From contig CAJJDO010000027.1 of assembly GCA_905183005.1 (NCBI GenBank), forward strand, positions 262,555-326,554: a stretch of 64,000 nt of DNA, in the 5' to 3' direction. The position numbers and the translations under genes are program-made. The notes under the pieces were generated by a model. That model was not told where the DNA came from. It saw only the letters and a program-made list of their open reading frames with translations, and did not search any database. How positions within the stretch are numbered: position 1 is the first letter of the stretch; the number at the start of each line of letters is the position of its first letter. Origin of the DNA: Paramecium pentaurelia. Its lineage: Eukaryota > Ciliophora > Oligohymenophorea > Peniculida > Parameciidae. Below are positions 39,276-52,100 of this stretch, in pieces.

Positions 39276-41115
39276 ATTCTTATTTTAAGTAAAACAACCA
39301 ATTATCTAGCTTCATTTCTACAATATTTTAATATTTTTACCTTTCAAAAGTGGTAGTTTATGACAAAGTCTTCCAACTTTTGTTTTGAAGATAAACATCA
39401 ACTAAATGCGTTATCTCTTAACTCTATTCACTGATCAATTACTCATTATTATATTAAAATTATAATATATTAATTTTTTTTGATATCCAAAATACTCAAT
39501 CAAATTAAATATTATAATAAAAATTCTATAATCTTAATACTTAGACCATCTTTTTCTAATCATTATAATACTTTTAAAATGAAAATTACATTTATTTTTT
39601 AACAGCTCCATTTGATAAAAATTTCTCATAATACTATCAAATTTTAGAAATTAAACAACTAAAATTTTAATTTATGAAAATTTTCTTTATTTTTTTGTAA
39701 AAATGAAAAAAAGATTGAACAAAAATATTAGTTTAAGATTTATTTTAGATATTAATTGCATTATAATAAGAAATGTGTTAAAGAAGGCACAAATTTTCTT
39801 AAAGTTTAATATTTATTAAAGAGTGAGATAATAAGTAATATAAATAAGATAACAAAATGTGAAAATTATAAAAAATACTTTGATAATTTTAATAAGAAAG
39901 TGTTAACAAAAATTAATATATTGAAAAGTAGAATTAATAAATATATAATTATAGTTATATTTATTTATGATGTAAAAAGTAAAAAAATATGGTAGATGTA
40001 TTAAAATATTAAAATCTAAAAGTATAATTAGTATAAAATAATATTGTTTAAATTTTTGATTATTTACATAAACTATAATAAATTAGTTTAAATTGTAAAA
40101 TTTGAAAATAATAATGTAATTAGAATAAGTTAATTAATAAATAGAAAACTCAATTAATTTAATAATATAATTTACATATGATTTAATCTATTAATCATAC
40201 AAGTTCTGATATTTTGGTAATTTTATTAATAATATAATGATAAATTAAAGAGAGACTCCTGATAATTTTAATCGTTAATTTAATATCATAAATAAATTAT
40301 AGCATATTTATCCATTTATATTTTGTTTATAAATAACAAAAAGAAAAAAACTTTCAATATTAATTTAAAATTTGATAATTCTATCTATTTTTTTATTTTT
40401 AATCTATAAACTATAAATTTAACATATTTCTTTACATTATTTAAAAGTTATAACATAAATCAATTAAATATATAAATTAAACATATTCAAATTATTTATG
40501 ATAAAACTTCTTTATAATGTTAAGTAATATGTTTAATTTATATATTTAATTGAATTATGTTATAACTTTTAAATAATGTAAAGAAATATGTTTGAAAACA
40601 TGATGATTCGAATCAAGATAAGATTATCATTCTTCATTTTTTTGTTTTATTTTAAATAAGCCAATATTTTGAAATTCTAATATATAAGTTGATTTATCAT
40701 AATTATTTAATTGATGATTTTATCTCAAATAAAATTAAAATTTCATTAGGTCTATTCGAATCAAGACATCGGATTTGAAGAATTCCCATAATCCTTAAAA
40801 TTTGAAATAAATATTTTTTATTTAAAATGAATACCTGATTAATATATCTAATTATGTATAATAACGAACTATTCTTATAGGTGTGAAAAAAAATGACAAT
40901 CATTATAATTTCTAATTTGATTTACATAAGTCAGAGATAGAAGAAATAAAATGAATTAATTGCTGGAAATATTTTTAAAAAGTAGAACAAATTAATATAT
41001 AATTGGATGAAATAATCATGTTTAGAAGAAAGAATGATGAAGATTATTCAAATTTATATAATTGTCTATCAGATGCATTAATTTAAGATCTAATTATTGT
41101 AATTTTTAATTATAT
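39276..41115. other. Gene-poor, very AT-rich stretch
   Basis: About 1.84 kb between the start of the TmcB-like gene and the 3' end of the OGFr-type gene. No frame looks coding on either strand. It contains the 67-bp inverted repeat and the left copy of the assembly duplication. This is an unusually long gap for this window. Confidence 0.6.
40421..40592. repeat. 67-bp inverted repeat with 38-nt spacer
   Basis: Arm 40421-40487 is the reverse complement of arm 40526-40592 with one mismatch; the spacer is 40488-40525. The arms begin AACATATTTCTTTACATTAT. As RNA or single-stranded DNA it would form a long hairpin. It lies in non-coding DNA. The second copy at 41735-41906 belongs to the assembly duplication. 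Confidence 0.85.
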
Positions 41116-41391
41116 TCATTGTTGTTAAATATCTACTTTTTTATTGGATAATAAATTTATAGTAACCCAAGTTTTATCCAATAAATCTCCCTACACATAA
41201 TTATTTTTCACTTCATCAAAATTAAATAACAGTTATGCTCTATCATACTTGCCATGGTCATAATTAGGTTTTTTTTAAACTAAAAATTATTTATTTGCCA
41301 AAGGATTTTAATTTTTAAAGTTTGATTTAATTTTATCTTCTAATTTTTTTTCTTCCAATCCCTTTTACTATTACTTTTCAACTTTATTGAA
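41116..41391 (-). CDS. 3' fragment of OGFr-type gene (duplicate at contig end)
   Basis: Identical in the parts checked to the last 276 bp of the complete gene at 43978-45082, cut at the N at 41392. It is most likely the same gene seen again at a contig end, not a separate locus. Confidence 0.75.
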
Positions 41392-41392
41392 N
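41392..41392. other. Single N, contig join
   Basis: One ambiguous base. Sequence after it (TAAATTAGTTTAAATTG) restarts at a point already present at 40079, so two overlapping contigs appear to have been joined without merging. Confidence 0.9.
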
Positions 41393-42030
41393 TAAATTAG
41401 TTTAAATTGTAAAATTTGAAAATAATAATGTAATTAGAATAAGTTAATTAATAAATAGAAAACTCAATTAATTTAATAATATAATTTACATATGATTTAA
41501 TCTATTAATCATACAAGTTCTGATATTTTGGTAATTTTATTAATAATATAATGATAAATTAAAGAGAGACTCCTGATAATTTTAATCGTTAATTTAATAT
41601 CATAAATAAATTATAGCATATTTATCCATTTATATTTTGTTTATAAATAACAAAAAGAAAAAAACTTTCAATATTAATTTAAAATTTGATAATTCTATCT
41701 ATTTTTTTATTTTTAATCTATAAACTATAAATTTAACATATTTCTTTACATTATTTAAAAGTTATAACATAAATCAATTAAATATATAAATTAAACATAT
41801 TCAAATTATTTATGATAAAACTTCTTTATAATGTTAAGTAATATGTTTAATTTATATATTTAATTGAATTATGTTATAACTTTTAAATAATGTAAAGAAA
41901 TATGTTTGAAAACATGATGATTCGAATCAAGATAAGATTATCATTCTTCATTTTTTTGTTTTATTTTAAATAAGCCAATATTTTGAAATTCTAATATATA
42001 AGTTGATTTATCATAATTATTTAATTGATG

Positions 42031-43577
42031 ATTTTATCTCAAATAAAATTAAAATTTCATTAGGTCTATTCGAATCAAGACATCGGATTTGAAGAATTCC
42101 CATAATCCTTAAAATTTGAAATAAATATTTTTTATTTAAAATGAATACCTGATTAATATATCTAATTATGTATAATAACGAACTATTCTTATAGGTGTGA
42201 AAAAAAATGACAATCATTATAATTTCTAATTTGATTTACATAAGTCAGAGATAGAAGAAATAAAATGAATTAATTGCTGGAAATATTTTTAAAAAGTAGA
42301 ACAAATTAATATATAATTGGATGAAATAATCATGTTTAGAAGAAAGAATGATGAAGATTATTCAAATTTATATAATTGTCTATCAGATGCATTAATTTAA
42401 GATCTAATTATTGTAATTTTTAATTATATTCATTGTTGTTAAATATCTACTTTTTTATTGGATAATAAATTTATAGTAACCCAAGTTTTATCCAATAAAT
42501 CTCCCTACACATAATTATTTTTCACTTCATCAAAATTAAATAACAGTTATGCTCTATCATACTTGCCATGGTCATAATTAGGTTTTTTTTAAACTAAAAA
42601 TTATTTATTTGCCAAAGGATTTTAATTTTTAAAGTTTGATTTAATTTTATCTTCTAATTTTTTTTCTTCCAATCCCTTTTACTATTACTTTTCAACTTTA
42701 TTGAATCCTTACTTCTATTATATTTCTTTTATTGAATGTCCACCACCTATTTCTTATTTATCGTCTTATAATTTGATAGGAGGATCTTAAATCTTTTTTG
42801 ATTTCATAGCCAATTAATCTATATTTATTTTTTCTATTTTCTCTTCTTATTTAATTTATTAAAGATCTTAATAACCTTATTAAGATTGAAAATCGATTTA
42901 GTATTTTTATTATTCCTCTTGAACCAAATCATAAAGAAAATACTATGTGCCATAAAGCTTGTTGCTCTCCTTATATAAAAAATCTAATAATTATATAGCT
43001 AGATTTCTTTAGCCTAAAACACTTAAAGAAGCCAATACTCTCCTTAATCTTAACTAATTATGAGTATTAATTTGAAGACATAAATTAAATTGATTTTTGT
43101 TCTCTAATTCTAACTTCTCATTATTCCATTTAATTCCCAAAAATCTTAAAAACATTTTGTAATTACTAATATAGAATCTCATAATCTACATTAATTAATA
43201 AATATTTAACATCTTCATCTTCAATCATTTAATTTCTTTCTTCTATTGTTAATCTATAGCTATCAGAATTAAACATGCTACTAAAAAAGTTAGGGAAGAT
43301 CCACTAAATAAATGAATGGTCTTATTCTAAGTCTTTATAAAAATTTTTAATTTCTTTGCTATTTTCTTGATATTGATTCCATTTTTCAATATGGTAAAGA
43401 ATATCCTTTTTTACACCATCCTTCCTAGTCTTATGAAAATCATAATTAGGTTATTTCAATTTTTTCAGCCCATTTTAATTCGATTCAGATTTAGATCTTT
43501 AATTGGTTATTTTAGCATCCTTATTCTGTTTCATATTGTATTAATAATATTTATAATAATTCTTGAATAAAATTGAA
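42031..43577. repeat. Direct copy 1 of a 1,547-bp duplication (left side of N at 43578)
   Basis: The 1,547 bp ending at 43577 recur at 43579-45125 with an offset of 1,548, identical where compared and split by one N. The block contains a full copy of the OGFr-type gene. Confidence 0.9.
42430..43534 (-). CDS. OGFr-type domain gene, duplicate copy
   Basis: Same 1,105-bp gene as at 43978-45082, shifted by 1,548 bp, including the mini-intron. Start ATG 43534-43532, stop 42432-42430. Because the two copies sit inside the duplicated block flanking the N at 43578, it is probably not a second gene. Confidence 0.7.
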
Positions 43578-43578
43578 N
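43578..43578. other. Single N, contig join
   Basis: Second ambiguous base. The sequence after it (ATTTTATCTCAAATAAAATT) returns to a point present at 42031, as at the first N. Confidence 0.9.
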
Positions 43579-43977
43579 ATTTTATCTCAAATAAAATTAA
43601 AATTTCATTAGGTCTATTCGAATCAAGACATCGGATTTGAAGAATTCCCATAATCCTTAAAATTTGAAATAAATATTTTTTATTTAAAATGAATACCTGA
43701 TTAATATATCTAATTATGTATAATAACGAACTATTCTTATAGGTGTGAAAAAAAATGACAATCATTATAATTTCTAATTTGATTTACATAAGTCAGAGAT
43801 AGAAGAAATAAAATGAATTAATTGCTGGAAATATTTTTAAAAAGTAGAACAAATTAATATATAATTGGATGAAATAATCATGTTTAGAAGAAAGAATGAT
43901 GAAGATTATTCAAATTTATATAATTGTCTATCAGATGCATTAATTTAAGATCTAATTATTGTAATTTTTAATTATAT

Positions 43978-45082
43978 TCATTGTTGTTAAATATCTACTT
44001 TTTTATTGGATAATAAATTTATAGTAACCCAAGTTTTATCCAATAAATCTCCCTACACATAATTATTTTTCACTTCATCAAAATTAAATAACAGTTATGC
44101 TCTATCATACTTGCCATGGTCATAATTAGGTTTTTTTTAAACTAAAAATTATTTATTTGCCAAAGGATTTTAATTTTTAAAGTTTGATTTAATTTTATCT
44201 TCTAATTTTTTTTCTTCCAATCCCTTTTACTATTACTTTTCAACTTTATTGAATCCTTACTTCTATTATATTTCTTTTATTGAATGTCCACCACCTATTT
44301 CTTATTTATCGTCTTATAATTTGATAGGAGGATCTTAAATCTTTTTTGATTTCATAGCCAATTAATCTATATTTATTTTTTCTATTTTCTCTTCTTATTT
44401 AATTTATTAAAGATCTTAATAACCTTATTAAGATTGAAAATCGATTTAGTATTTTTATTATTCCTCTTGAACCAAATCATAAAGAAAATACTATGTGCCA
44501 TAAAGCTTGTTGCTCTCCTTATATAAAAAATCTAATAATTATATAGCTAGATTTCTTTAGCCTAAAACACTTAAAGAAGCCAATACTCTCCTTAATCTTA
44601 ACTAATTATGAGTATTAATTTGAAGACATAAATTAAATTGATTTTTGTTCTCTAATTCTAACTTCTCATTATTCCATTTAATTCCCAAAAATCTTAAAAA
44701 CATTTTGTAATTACTAATATAGAATCTCATAATCTACATTAATTAATAAATATTTAACATCTTCATCTTCAATCATTTAATTTCTTTCTTCTATTGTTAA
44801 TCTATAGCTATCAGAATTAAACATGCTACTAAAAAAGTTAGGGAAGATCCACTAAATAAATGAATGGTCTTATTCTAAGTCTTTATAAAAATTTTTAATT
44901 TCTTTGCTATTTTCTTGATATTGATTCCATTTTTCAATATGGTAAAGAATATCCTTTTTTACACCATCCTTCCTAGTCTTATGAAAATCATAATTAGGTT
45001 ATTTCAATTTTTTCAGCCCATTTTAATTCGATTCAGATTTAGATCTTTAATTGGTTATTTTAGCATCCTTATTCTGTTTCAT
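43978..45082 (-). CDS. Protein with opioid growth factor receptor (OGFr) conserved domain
   Basis: Start ATG 45082-45080 (MKQNKDAKITNQRSKSES), stop TGA 43980-43978, with one 22-nt intron at 44693-44714; 360 residues. The domain runs from about residue 30 to 200: DILYHIEKWNQY, then LEQDHSFIQWIFPNFFSSMF (compare H-x-Y-I-Q-W-L-F-P), SYRLTIEERNQM (compare the A-x-x-L-T segment), then INTHNQLRLRRVLASLSVLG (compare H-N-x-L-R-I-T-R-I-L-x-S-L-x-x-L-G). The rest is Q/K-rich and low complexity. The domain occurs in many eukaryotes and some fungi and bacteria; outside vertebrates its role is unknown, so the opioid name should not be read as function. The upstream gap to the WD40 gene is about 985 bp. 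Confidence 0.8.
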
Positions 45083-45125
45083 ATTGTATTAATAATATTT
45101 ATAATAATTCTTGAATAAAATTGAA

Positions 45126-46066
45126 TTTAAATGAAAAATTAGATGATCAAGAAATAATATATTATTTTAAGTTATTCTCCCATTACAAAAACAGAAATAT
45201 CTAAGATTGGCATAAATAAAATTCTTTGTCAGATTAATTATCAAAAATTAAATGCTTTTTTAATTAAGAATAACAAAAAAGGAATTAATTATCATATGTT
45301 TATTAATATAATTCTATATTATAATGATAGTTATTTAAAGAAATCAAGTAAATTTTGTTAAAATTAATCAATATCTTGTATTATTTATTAAAATATTATA
45401 ACTCAATAGTTTATGTTAATGTAAAATCAAATTATATTTTTTTAAATCTATTTAGAATTAAGATTGAATTGAACCCTAATCAATTATTATAATAAAATTT
45501 GATGGTCGAAAGATAATTACCAATTTTAGCTCTTTTTTTAGAATGAACAATAACAATTGAAAAATTATTTCACATATCAAATCAAGCTCTACAAATTAAT
45601 GAAAGTGTTTTTTTATTATATATATATTTGTTATAAGAAGAATATTTGAAAAAATAGATTGAAACAAGAAAATATAATCATAAATTGTTGAAGGGTTAAA
45701 ACAATGAAGAAAAAGTGAAATTTAATATATTTTTATAAATTTACTTAAAATATTTTTACAAATTTACTATTGTATTTCTATTTAATCAATTTTAAATATT
45801 GATATATTCTTTTGTACCTTAATTTATTTTTACTTTAGACTTTAGAATTTAAATAATCATTAAAATGCTATAAAAGAAGAATTCAGATTCTGGTCATTCT
45901 ACAATTTCTACTTTGCAAATTAATAGCTATTAATCAATAGTAGTTTTTTAGTATATTTTCTAATTATTAAATATTATATAATTGAAATGTGTGTACTAAT
46001 TAATAAAATATCTTTATCAATAAATAATTAAAATGTACTTTAACAAATTGAATAACATAGAAACTA
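45126..46066. other. AT-rich intergenic region
   Basis: About 940 bp between the OGFr-type gene (minus) and the WD40 gene (plus). I see only short frames broken by TGA. It must carry the two divergent promoters; no motif is recognised. Confidence 0.5.
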
Positions 46067-47435
46067 ATGAACCCAGCATACGTAAGGTTTATTAAACCTC
46101 AATACAAGACTGTTGTTTATAATTATAATAAAGTATAGATGTAATATCATAAATTGATATTTATAGTCTTCATATAAAAGAATTGATGATTTGCTTGATT
46201 AGATTATTTATGATACTGAATAGTAACTTAATTAAAGATTTTAATCATCGTATGATTTTTAACACAATATTTCATTACCTTGTTTTTCGACTTAAGTAAT
46301 TCACAATTAATAATTTGGTCATTAACTTAGTGATTAAGTAACATCTTTAATCAAAATGTCTATGAACCATCATCTAAAGAAATAATAGGAATGTCTTAAT
46401 TAAGAAATGTAAAAATAAATCTAATAACTATAATCCGAAAAATAATAACCAATTCTCTAACCTTCTCTTGAATTAATCTTAAATCCAATCAATTATTAAT
46501 TGTTACATGAAAATTCTATTAAAGTGATAGATAAATGTCGTGCAATAGCTATCAATTAAGATTGTTCAATGGTGATTGTTGGTTGTGGTAAAGTAATCAA
46601 ATTATTTGAATTCAAATAAGAAGTATTGAAATAAACTTAAGTTTTAAATGAACATTAGAATAATGTGTTTGCTTTAAACTTTATGAAGAATTCTAAAGAA
46701 TTTATATCTGGTAGTTATGATTCGTAAATTATTATATGGTCTATGGATGAAAAAAATTAATGGGTTTGTAAATAAAAATTAAATGATCATAATGGTTGGA
46801 TACTTTGTCTAATATTGAATAATAATGAAGATATTATCATTTCAGGTGGTTAAGATAAAACTATTAAATTCTGGATTAAATAGAATTAATGGTTATGTTT
46901 ATAAACTATTACAGACCATACTTCTCATGTATTTGGATTAAGCTTGAATAAATAATAGAATAAAGTAATTTCATGTGGATGTGATGATTAAATATTAATA
47001 ATTGAACAATCTTAATAGGATTTTAAATGGATTGTTGTATAAAAAATAAAGGTATAGAAATATGGTTGTAGAATATGCTTTATAAATGACAATGTATTCA
47101 TTTTTTAACCATATAGTGGTCAATAATTGCATGTTTATGAACTGAATACTATTAATAAATAGTATTCAAAGATAAAAGATATAGATGTTAAAAGTGGAGC
47201 TGATTATTGGTTTTTTCCTATTTAATATATAAAATCAAAATGTCTAATTGTAAATAAGAATGGCAATTATGTGAATTTGATAAGGAAAATAAGTAATGGC
47301 GAATTTAGAATAGAATAGTAAATTGAATTTGGACATTTAGATTTATTTGGATGTATGAGTGATGATGGATAGTATTTAATTACTTGGGATTAAGGTTCAA
47401 AAGAAATTTAAATTAGAAAATACAATCAAATATGA
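46067..47435 (+). CDS. WD40-repeat protein of the Paramecium-expanded family
   Basis: Start ATG 46067 (MNPAYVRFIKPQYKTVV), stop TGA 47433-47435. One 34-nt intron starting GTATAGATGTAATATC gives an exact frame of 444 residues; a 27-nt in-frame GTAAGG to CAAG segment near the start might also be spliced. After a Q-rich helical N-terminus come WD repeats with recognisable blades: HQNNVFALNFMKNSKEFISG then SYDSQIIIWS, HNGWILCLILNNNEDIIISG then GQDKTIKFW, and a degenerate C-terminal half ending MSDDGQYLITWDQGSKEIQIR. The gene belongs to a multigene Paramecium family, and a decayed relative lies at 54.3-55.6 kb. It is a beta-propeller scaffold; the partner is unknown. Confidence 0.85.
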
Positions 47436-49113
47436 ATAAAATGATAAATTGATATTTTTCTAATAGTTGATAATTTAATTTATTATAGAAATTTTAGTCT
47501 ACTTTTTAAGTTCCAAACTGTTAAATAATAACATATATCACTCTTATTTGAATATTTACAATTTTAAAGCCTTTAAGTATAATTTGAATTAATTTGAAAT
47601 TCATTCTTCTGTTTAAATTTCGTTTCGATTATCCAATTCAATAATGATTTTTAATTTCAGATTTTTAAAATCATTTTTAGTAACAGAACTAATAGTAATA
47701 TTCACTAAATTTAGTTTTATATTATTATTATTATTTCTAAAAATTATATTTTAGCTTCTGGCATTTAATAAAAAAAAAAAACTGAGTCCGATTTGTTTTT
47801 CAAAGACTGAATGAGATTACTTGATTTATAGTTTAAAACATTGAAAAAAATAAATCATATCTTTTACTTTTAGAGCTTTTAACAAATTTGATTAACAATC
47901 ATTCAAAATAAGTTAGAAAAGCAAATATTCCATTAAATAAGAATAAATCATCTGCTCCAGATAAACATAATGAAATATTGAAAAAGTAGTAATGCAAATT
48001 TTTTCCTCATATTAATTAGTATTTACAAAACAAATAAGGTTTTTTTAATAAAAGGAAAATTTGAGATTTTCAATGAGTAACTATTTGAAATAGAGTAAAA
48101 ATGTCTTGAAAATTAATATAATAAGCACATACTAATTAACTATTATCCAAATATCAACAATAAGTATAATAATTAAAAAAGAATAAGAAAAATATAGGGA
48201 TGAGAAGGATACATTTTAAATTTATTTTTTTAGAAGTTATCTCAAAATAAGATTTTCTAACAGAAAAGATTTGAATTAGAGAAACTAAATTTAATTAAAT
48301 AAATTAGCTTATCAAATTTTGAATGTTTATTGAAAAAATAATGATGAATCTCTATCTAAATTAATTATAAAATATGAATTAGAAATTTCAGTAAGTATAA
48401 ATCGATAGAATAAGGATCTTATTAATTCATTTTAACGGAAACTACTCATCATTATGAGAGTACCTATTTGTTTTAATAATGTAATAGTTCTAAATTTTTA
48501 TTCATCAACTAAAAAGATATTTGGAATATTTTTAGAGTATTATTAAAGAATTTAATTATTTTTTTGAAAATTTAACTATCCATATTTCAATAAGATGTAA
48601 AATATTTAATTAAAGCAATATTTACACAATTATAGTTTATAATAACCTTAATAAAAGCATTTAACGATTAAGCAATGGTCCGAATAAAAAATAAATAAAA
48701 TTAACAAAAATGAAGTAATTTACAGAATAATATTTTGAATTGTTTAACAAGCTTGTAATTTGAAATAAAATTGAATTCGAATTTGAATATTAGAATAGAA
48801 ATTAAATATTTAATTTAAATAGTTTCCAATTCTATTTATATTTTTAATAGAATTAACTATTTTTGCAATTAAATAATCACATTTTGATTAAAATAGACTT
48901 AAGAAATATAATTATATCCAAGAAAGTGCTAAACTTTTGTAATATTTTCTATTTTAAAAAGTATAAAAATTTTGAGAATTTCTTATTTTTTTTATTACTT
49001 CTTTCTCTTTTATGATCATCACTTATTTATATCACAATTAAAATTAAATCCTGATAGAATTAAGAGTTTATTCATAACCCAATAATCTAAGATTAGTTGA
49101 TAATAATATAAAT
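47436..49113 (+). pseudogene. Non-coding stretch with coding-like relic
   Basis: Between about 47.9 and 48.7 kb short plus-strand pieces look coding in the ciliate code, for example RKANIPLNKNKSSAPDKHN near 47918 and KFLFINQKDIWNIFRVLLKN near 48494. The frame changes and TGA codons interrupt them. I read this as a decayed gene without known parent. The first 400 bp and the last 400 bp show nothing recognisable. Confidence 0.4.
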
Positions 49114-52100
49114 ATGTCAGGTATTAAAGAAAATCAAAGTTTGTCTGATAAAGAAAATTAAACTATCCCATAAATTTTAAGTTAAATGAAGTTTGATGAA
49201 GATAAAAAGTTAATTTTACAAGACCAAATAAAGAAAATAGCAAATGCAGACAAAGTTATAAAATATCTTAAGGAATGCAATTAAAATTGGGAATAATTAT
49301 AGATACAAATTCAGAAAGAGATTACTAATTGTAAAAAATCTGAATAATAACAGAAAATTTAAGAAAAATCATTCAATATTTAAGAGTTGATGAATATCAA
49401 AAAATAATTATATTAAAAAATAAAGAATACTCTGGAAGTACATTAAATCATCTAATATATATAATCAAAAAATTTAAGTAAAGAAGTTATTAATAATGCT
49501 TTAACTAAATAATTTAATTCGATTAAAGAATTTTAATAATTAATTGAAAATGTAAATGTAGAAAACAAAGTTAACATGTCATAATCATTCTTTCAAAAAA
49601 ATATTGAAATCCATAAGTAAAATACTCTAGAGTGGAATATTTAAATTTCAGAACTTTTTAAAGAATTTGAATCTCTAAATAAGAGAGTTGATTAAAATAT
49701 CTTCTAAACACTATAATAATTATACAGATAATTTGGTTATCCAAAATATTTTGAAAAATCTGATGACTTTTCTAAAAGTCCTTAATTACATTTTGGAGAT
49801 TTATTACTTTTATGTTCTAGAGTAAGATAACATTTTTCATATTATCCAAGACCAGTTCAATTATTATCAGTATTAGAATTATTTAATCATCATGATTAAA
49901 AAGGACGTTTAGCTTAGATATATACTGGAGAAGGTAAGACTTTAATAATAGCAATGCTTGCTATATTATTATGTAAAAAGAAAAAGTAAAATGTGGATAT
50001 TGTTACTAGTTCTCCTGTCTTAGCTATTAGAGATGCTTAAGAATTGGCTAAATTTTATGAATTATTTTAAATATCAGTAGCTCATAACATCCATGAATAA
50101 TAGGAGTAGAAAAAAAATCAGATTTCATGTTATGAGTGTTAAATAATATACGGTGATCCTCATAGTTTCTAAGCTGATATATTAAGACATGAATATGCAG
50201 AATCAGGAATTATGCTTGAGAGAAAATAAGGATATATTATAGTTGATGAAGTAGATTCTATGCTAATTGATGGAAATAGTAATAAAACAATATTAAGCTC
50301 ATCTAATCCAGGAATGCTAGATTTAACAAAAGTTCTTAGATTAATTTGGGATGAAATTAGTAAAATAGAGAACAATATTTCAACTGATTTGAAAGTTATT
50401 ATGGCAGTTGGATAAGATCATTATAGTATAGACTTGTAAGAATATATTGAAAACACATTAAATATTTAAATAAATGAAGTCATGAAAGCTTATCTACCTA
50501 AATTTAGACTAAATTATATCAACTTTATTAAAAAATCTTGGATTGAAAATGCTATATAAGCTAAATTTCATTTACATGAAAAGAAACATTACCTTATTGA
50601 TAATTAAGTTAGAATTATTGATTATTAAAATACAGGAGTGGTTCATAAAGATGGTATGTAATGGTAAAAAGGATTACATCAATTCCTTTAATTGAAACAC
50701 AATCTTCCTATTACACCATTAACAATTAGTACAAACTTTTTGTCTAATGTAGGTTTCTTTAAAAGATATAAAAATACACTTTTAGGTCTTACAGGTACAT
50801 TAGGTTCATAAATTACACAGGATTTATTAGCTAAATAATACAATGTTGACTTTGTTTTCATGCCTCCTTATAAAAAAAGACTATTAAAAGAAGAACCTGG
50901 TATAGCAACTCTTTCTAAGGATGAATGGTTTAATGAGATATTAAAAGCAGTTTAGTAGCAGAAAAGTAAAGGGAGAGCTGTTTTAATTATCAATCAAACA
51001 ATTGATGATGTTAATAAAATTGAAGCTCATTTAAAAAAACATAATTTAGATTCTATTACATATGTTGATGATAATTAGGAAATAAATAAAGAAATTGGTC
51101 CTGGAACTATTATTATTGCTACAAACTTAGCTGGAAGAGGAACTGACTTAACAACAAATTAAGAATTAGAAAATAATGGTGGTCTACATGTGATTATGTC
51201 TTTTTTACCACGTAACATCAGAATCTAACTTTAAGGATTTGGTAGAACAGCTAGATAAGGTAAATAAGGAACAGCCTAGCTTATTGTTTATTTCCATTAA
51301 AATCTATATATCGGTCCAATAAAAGAAATTAAAACTGTTTTTGATTCGATGCTTTACTATCAACTTCATTCATAAAAATTAAATCATACATAATTGGATA
51401 TACTCATATTCTTTAGAGATTTAAATGAGTAATAATATTCAAATGAAATTGAAGAAAGGATGAATAAATTATTAAATGAAGACAAATGCTTTTAAAAGTT
51501 TTGTCAAATTGCTAAAAGCTAAGCAAACATAAAAACTGACAAGGCTGCTTTCAAAGCTCTAGAAGAAAAATGGGGTCTTTATTTAGAAGAACATCAAGAT
51601 GATGGATTAAATGAAAATGATATTGAAGAAAAATTGAATTCTGATGAAGCTTAAAATCCAAAGTACTTAATATTATAAGGAATCTAAAAAGGAGATATAA
51701 AATTATTTAATAAAGCAAGTGAGATAGCTATAAATGATCCTTATTCAGAATATTATAAAGGATGTTAATTAATACGTTCATCAAAATATGAAGAAGGAGT
51801 ATAAACATTAATATAATGTAAATCCCTATTTCAAAACAAAATTGATGATGAATTAGGTTTTGAAACAATTTCTAAATTAAGTAAAATATAAGAGAATACT
51901 AAATAATAAGTAGAATAAGAATAAGATTCTTAATAATCAGAGATAAAGATTTAAAAAGAAAACACTCAAATGCCCTTGTTAAAATTTTCAAGAGAATAAG
52001 AAACTCAAATTAAGCCAACCAATCAAAATATTAAAGTAGAAATAAAATAAATTGAAAGTGCTCAAGAATAAAAAATAAAAAATCATATTAAAGTGTATTA

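Larger units (their letters stand above)
40079..41391. repeat. Direct copy 1 of a 1,313-bp duplication (left side of N at 41392)
   Basis: The 1,313 bp ending at 41391 recur at 41393-42705 with an offset of 1,314. All stretches I compared are the same, and the copies are separated by a single N. It contains the 67-bp inverted repeat and the 3' end of the OGFr-type gene. Confidence 0.9.

Noticed and set aside
39340..39410. Upstream exon MFIFKTKVGRLCHKLPLLK with a 23-nt intron before the TmcB-like gene
   Set aside because: The joined frame runs into TGA before reaching the conserved part; the downstream ATG at 39275 gives an exact frame with three introns.
40703..43765. Three copies of a 66-residue standard-code frame suggesting a repeated small gene
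   Set aside because: They lie inside the duplicated blocks beside the Ns and upstream of or over non-coding DNA; they are copies of one sequence and have no support as a gene.
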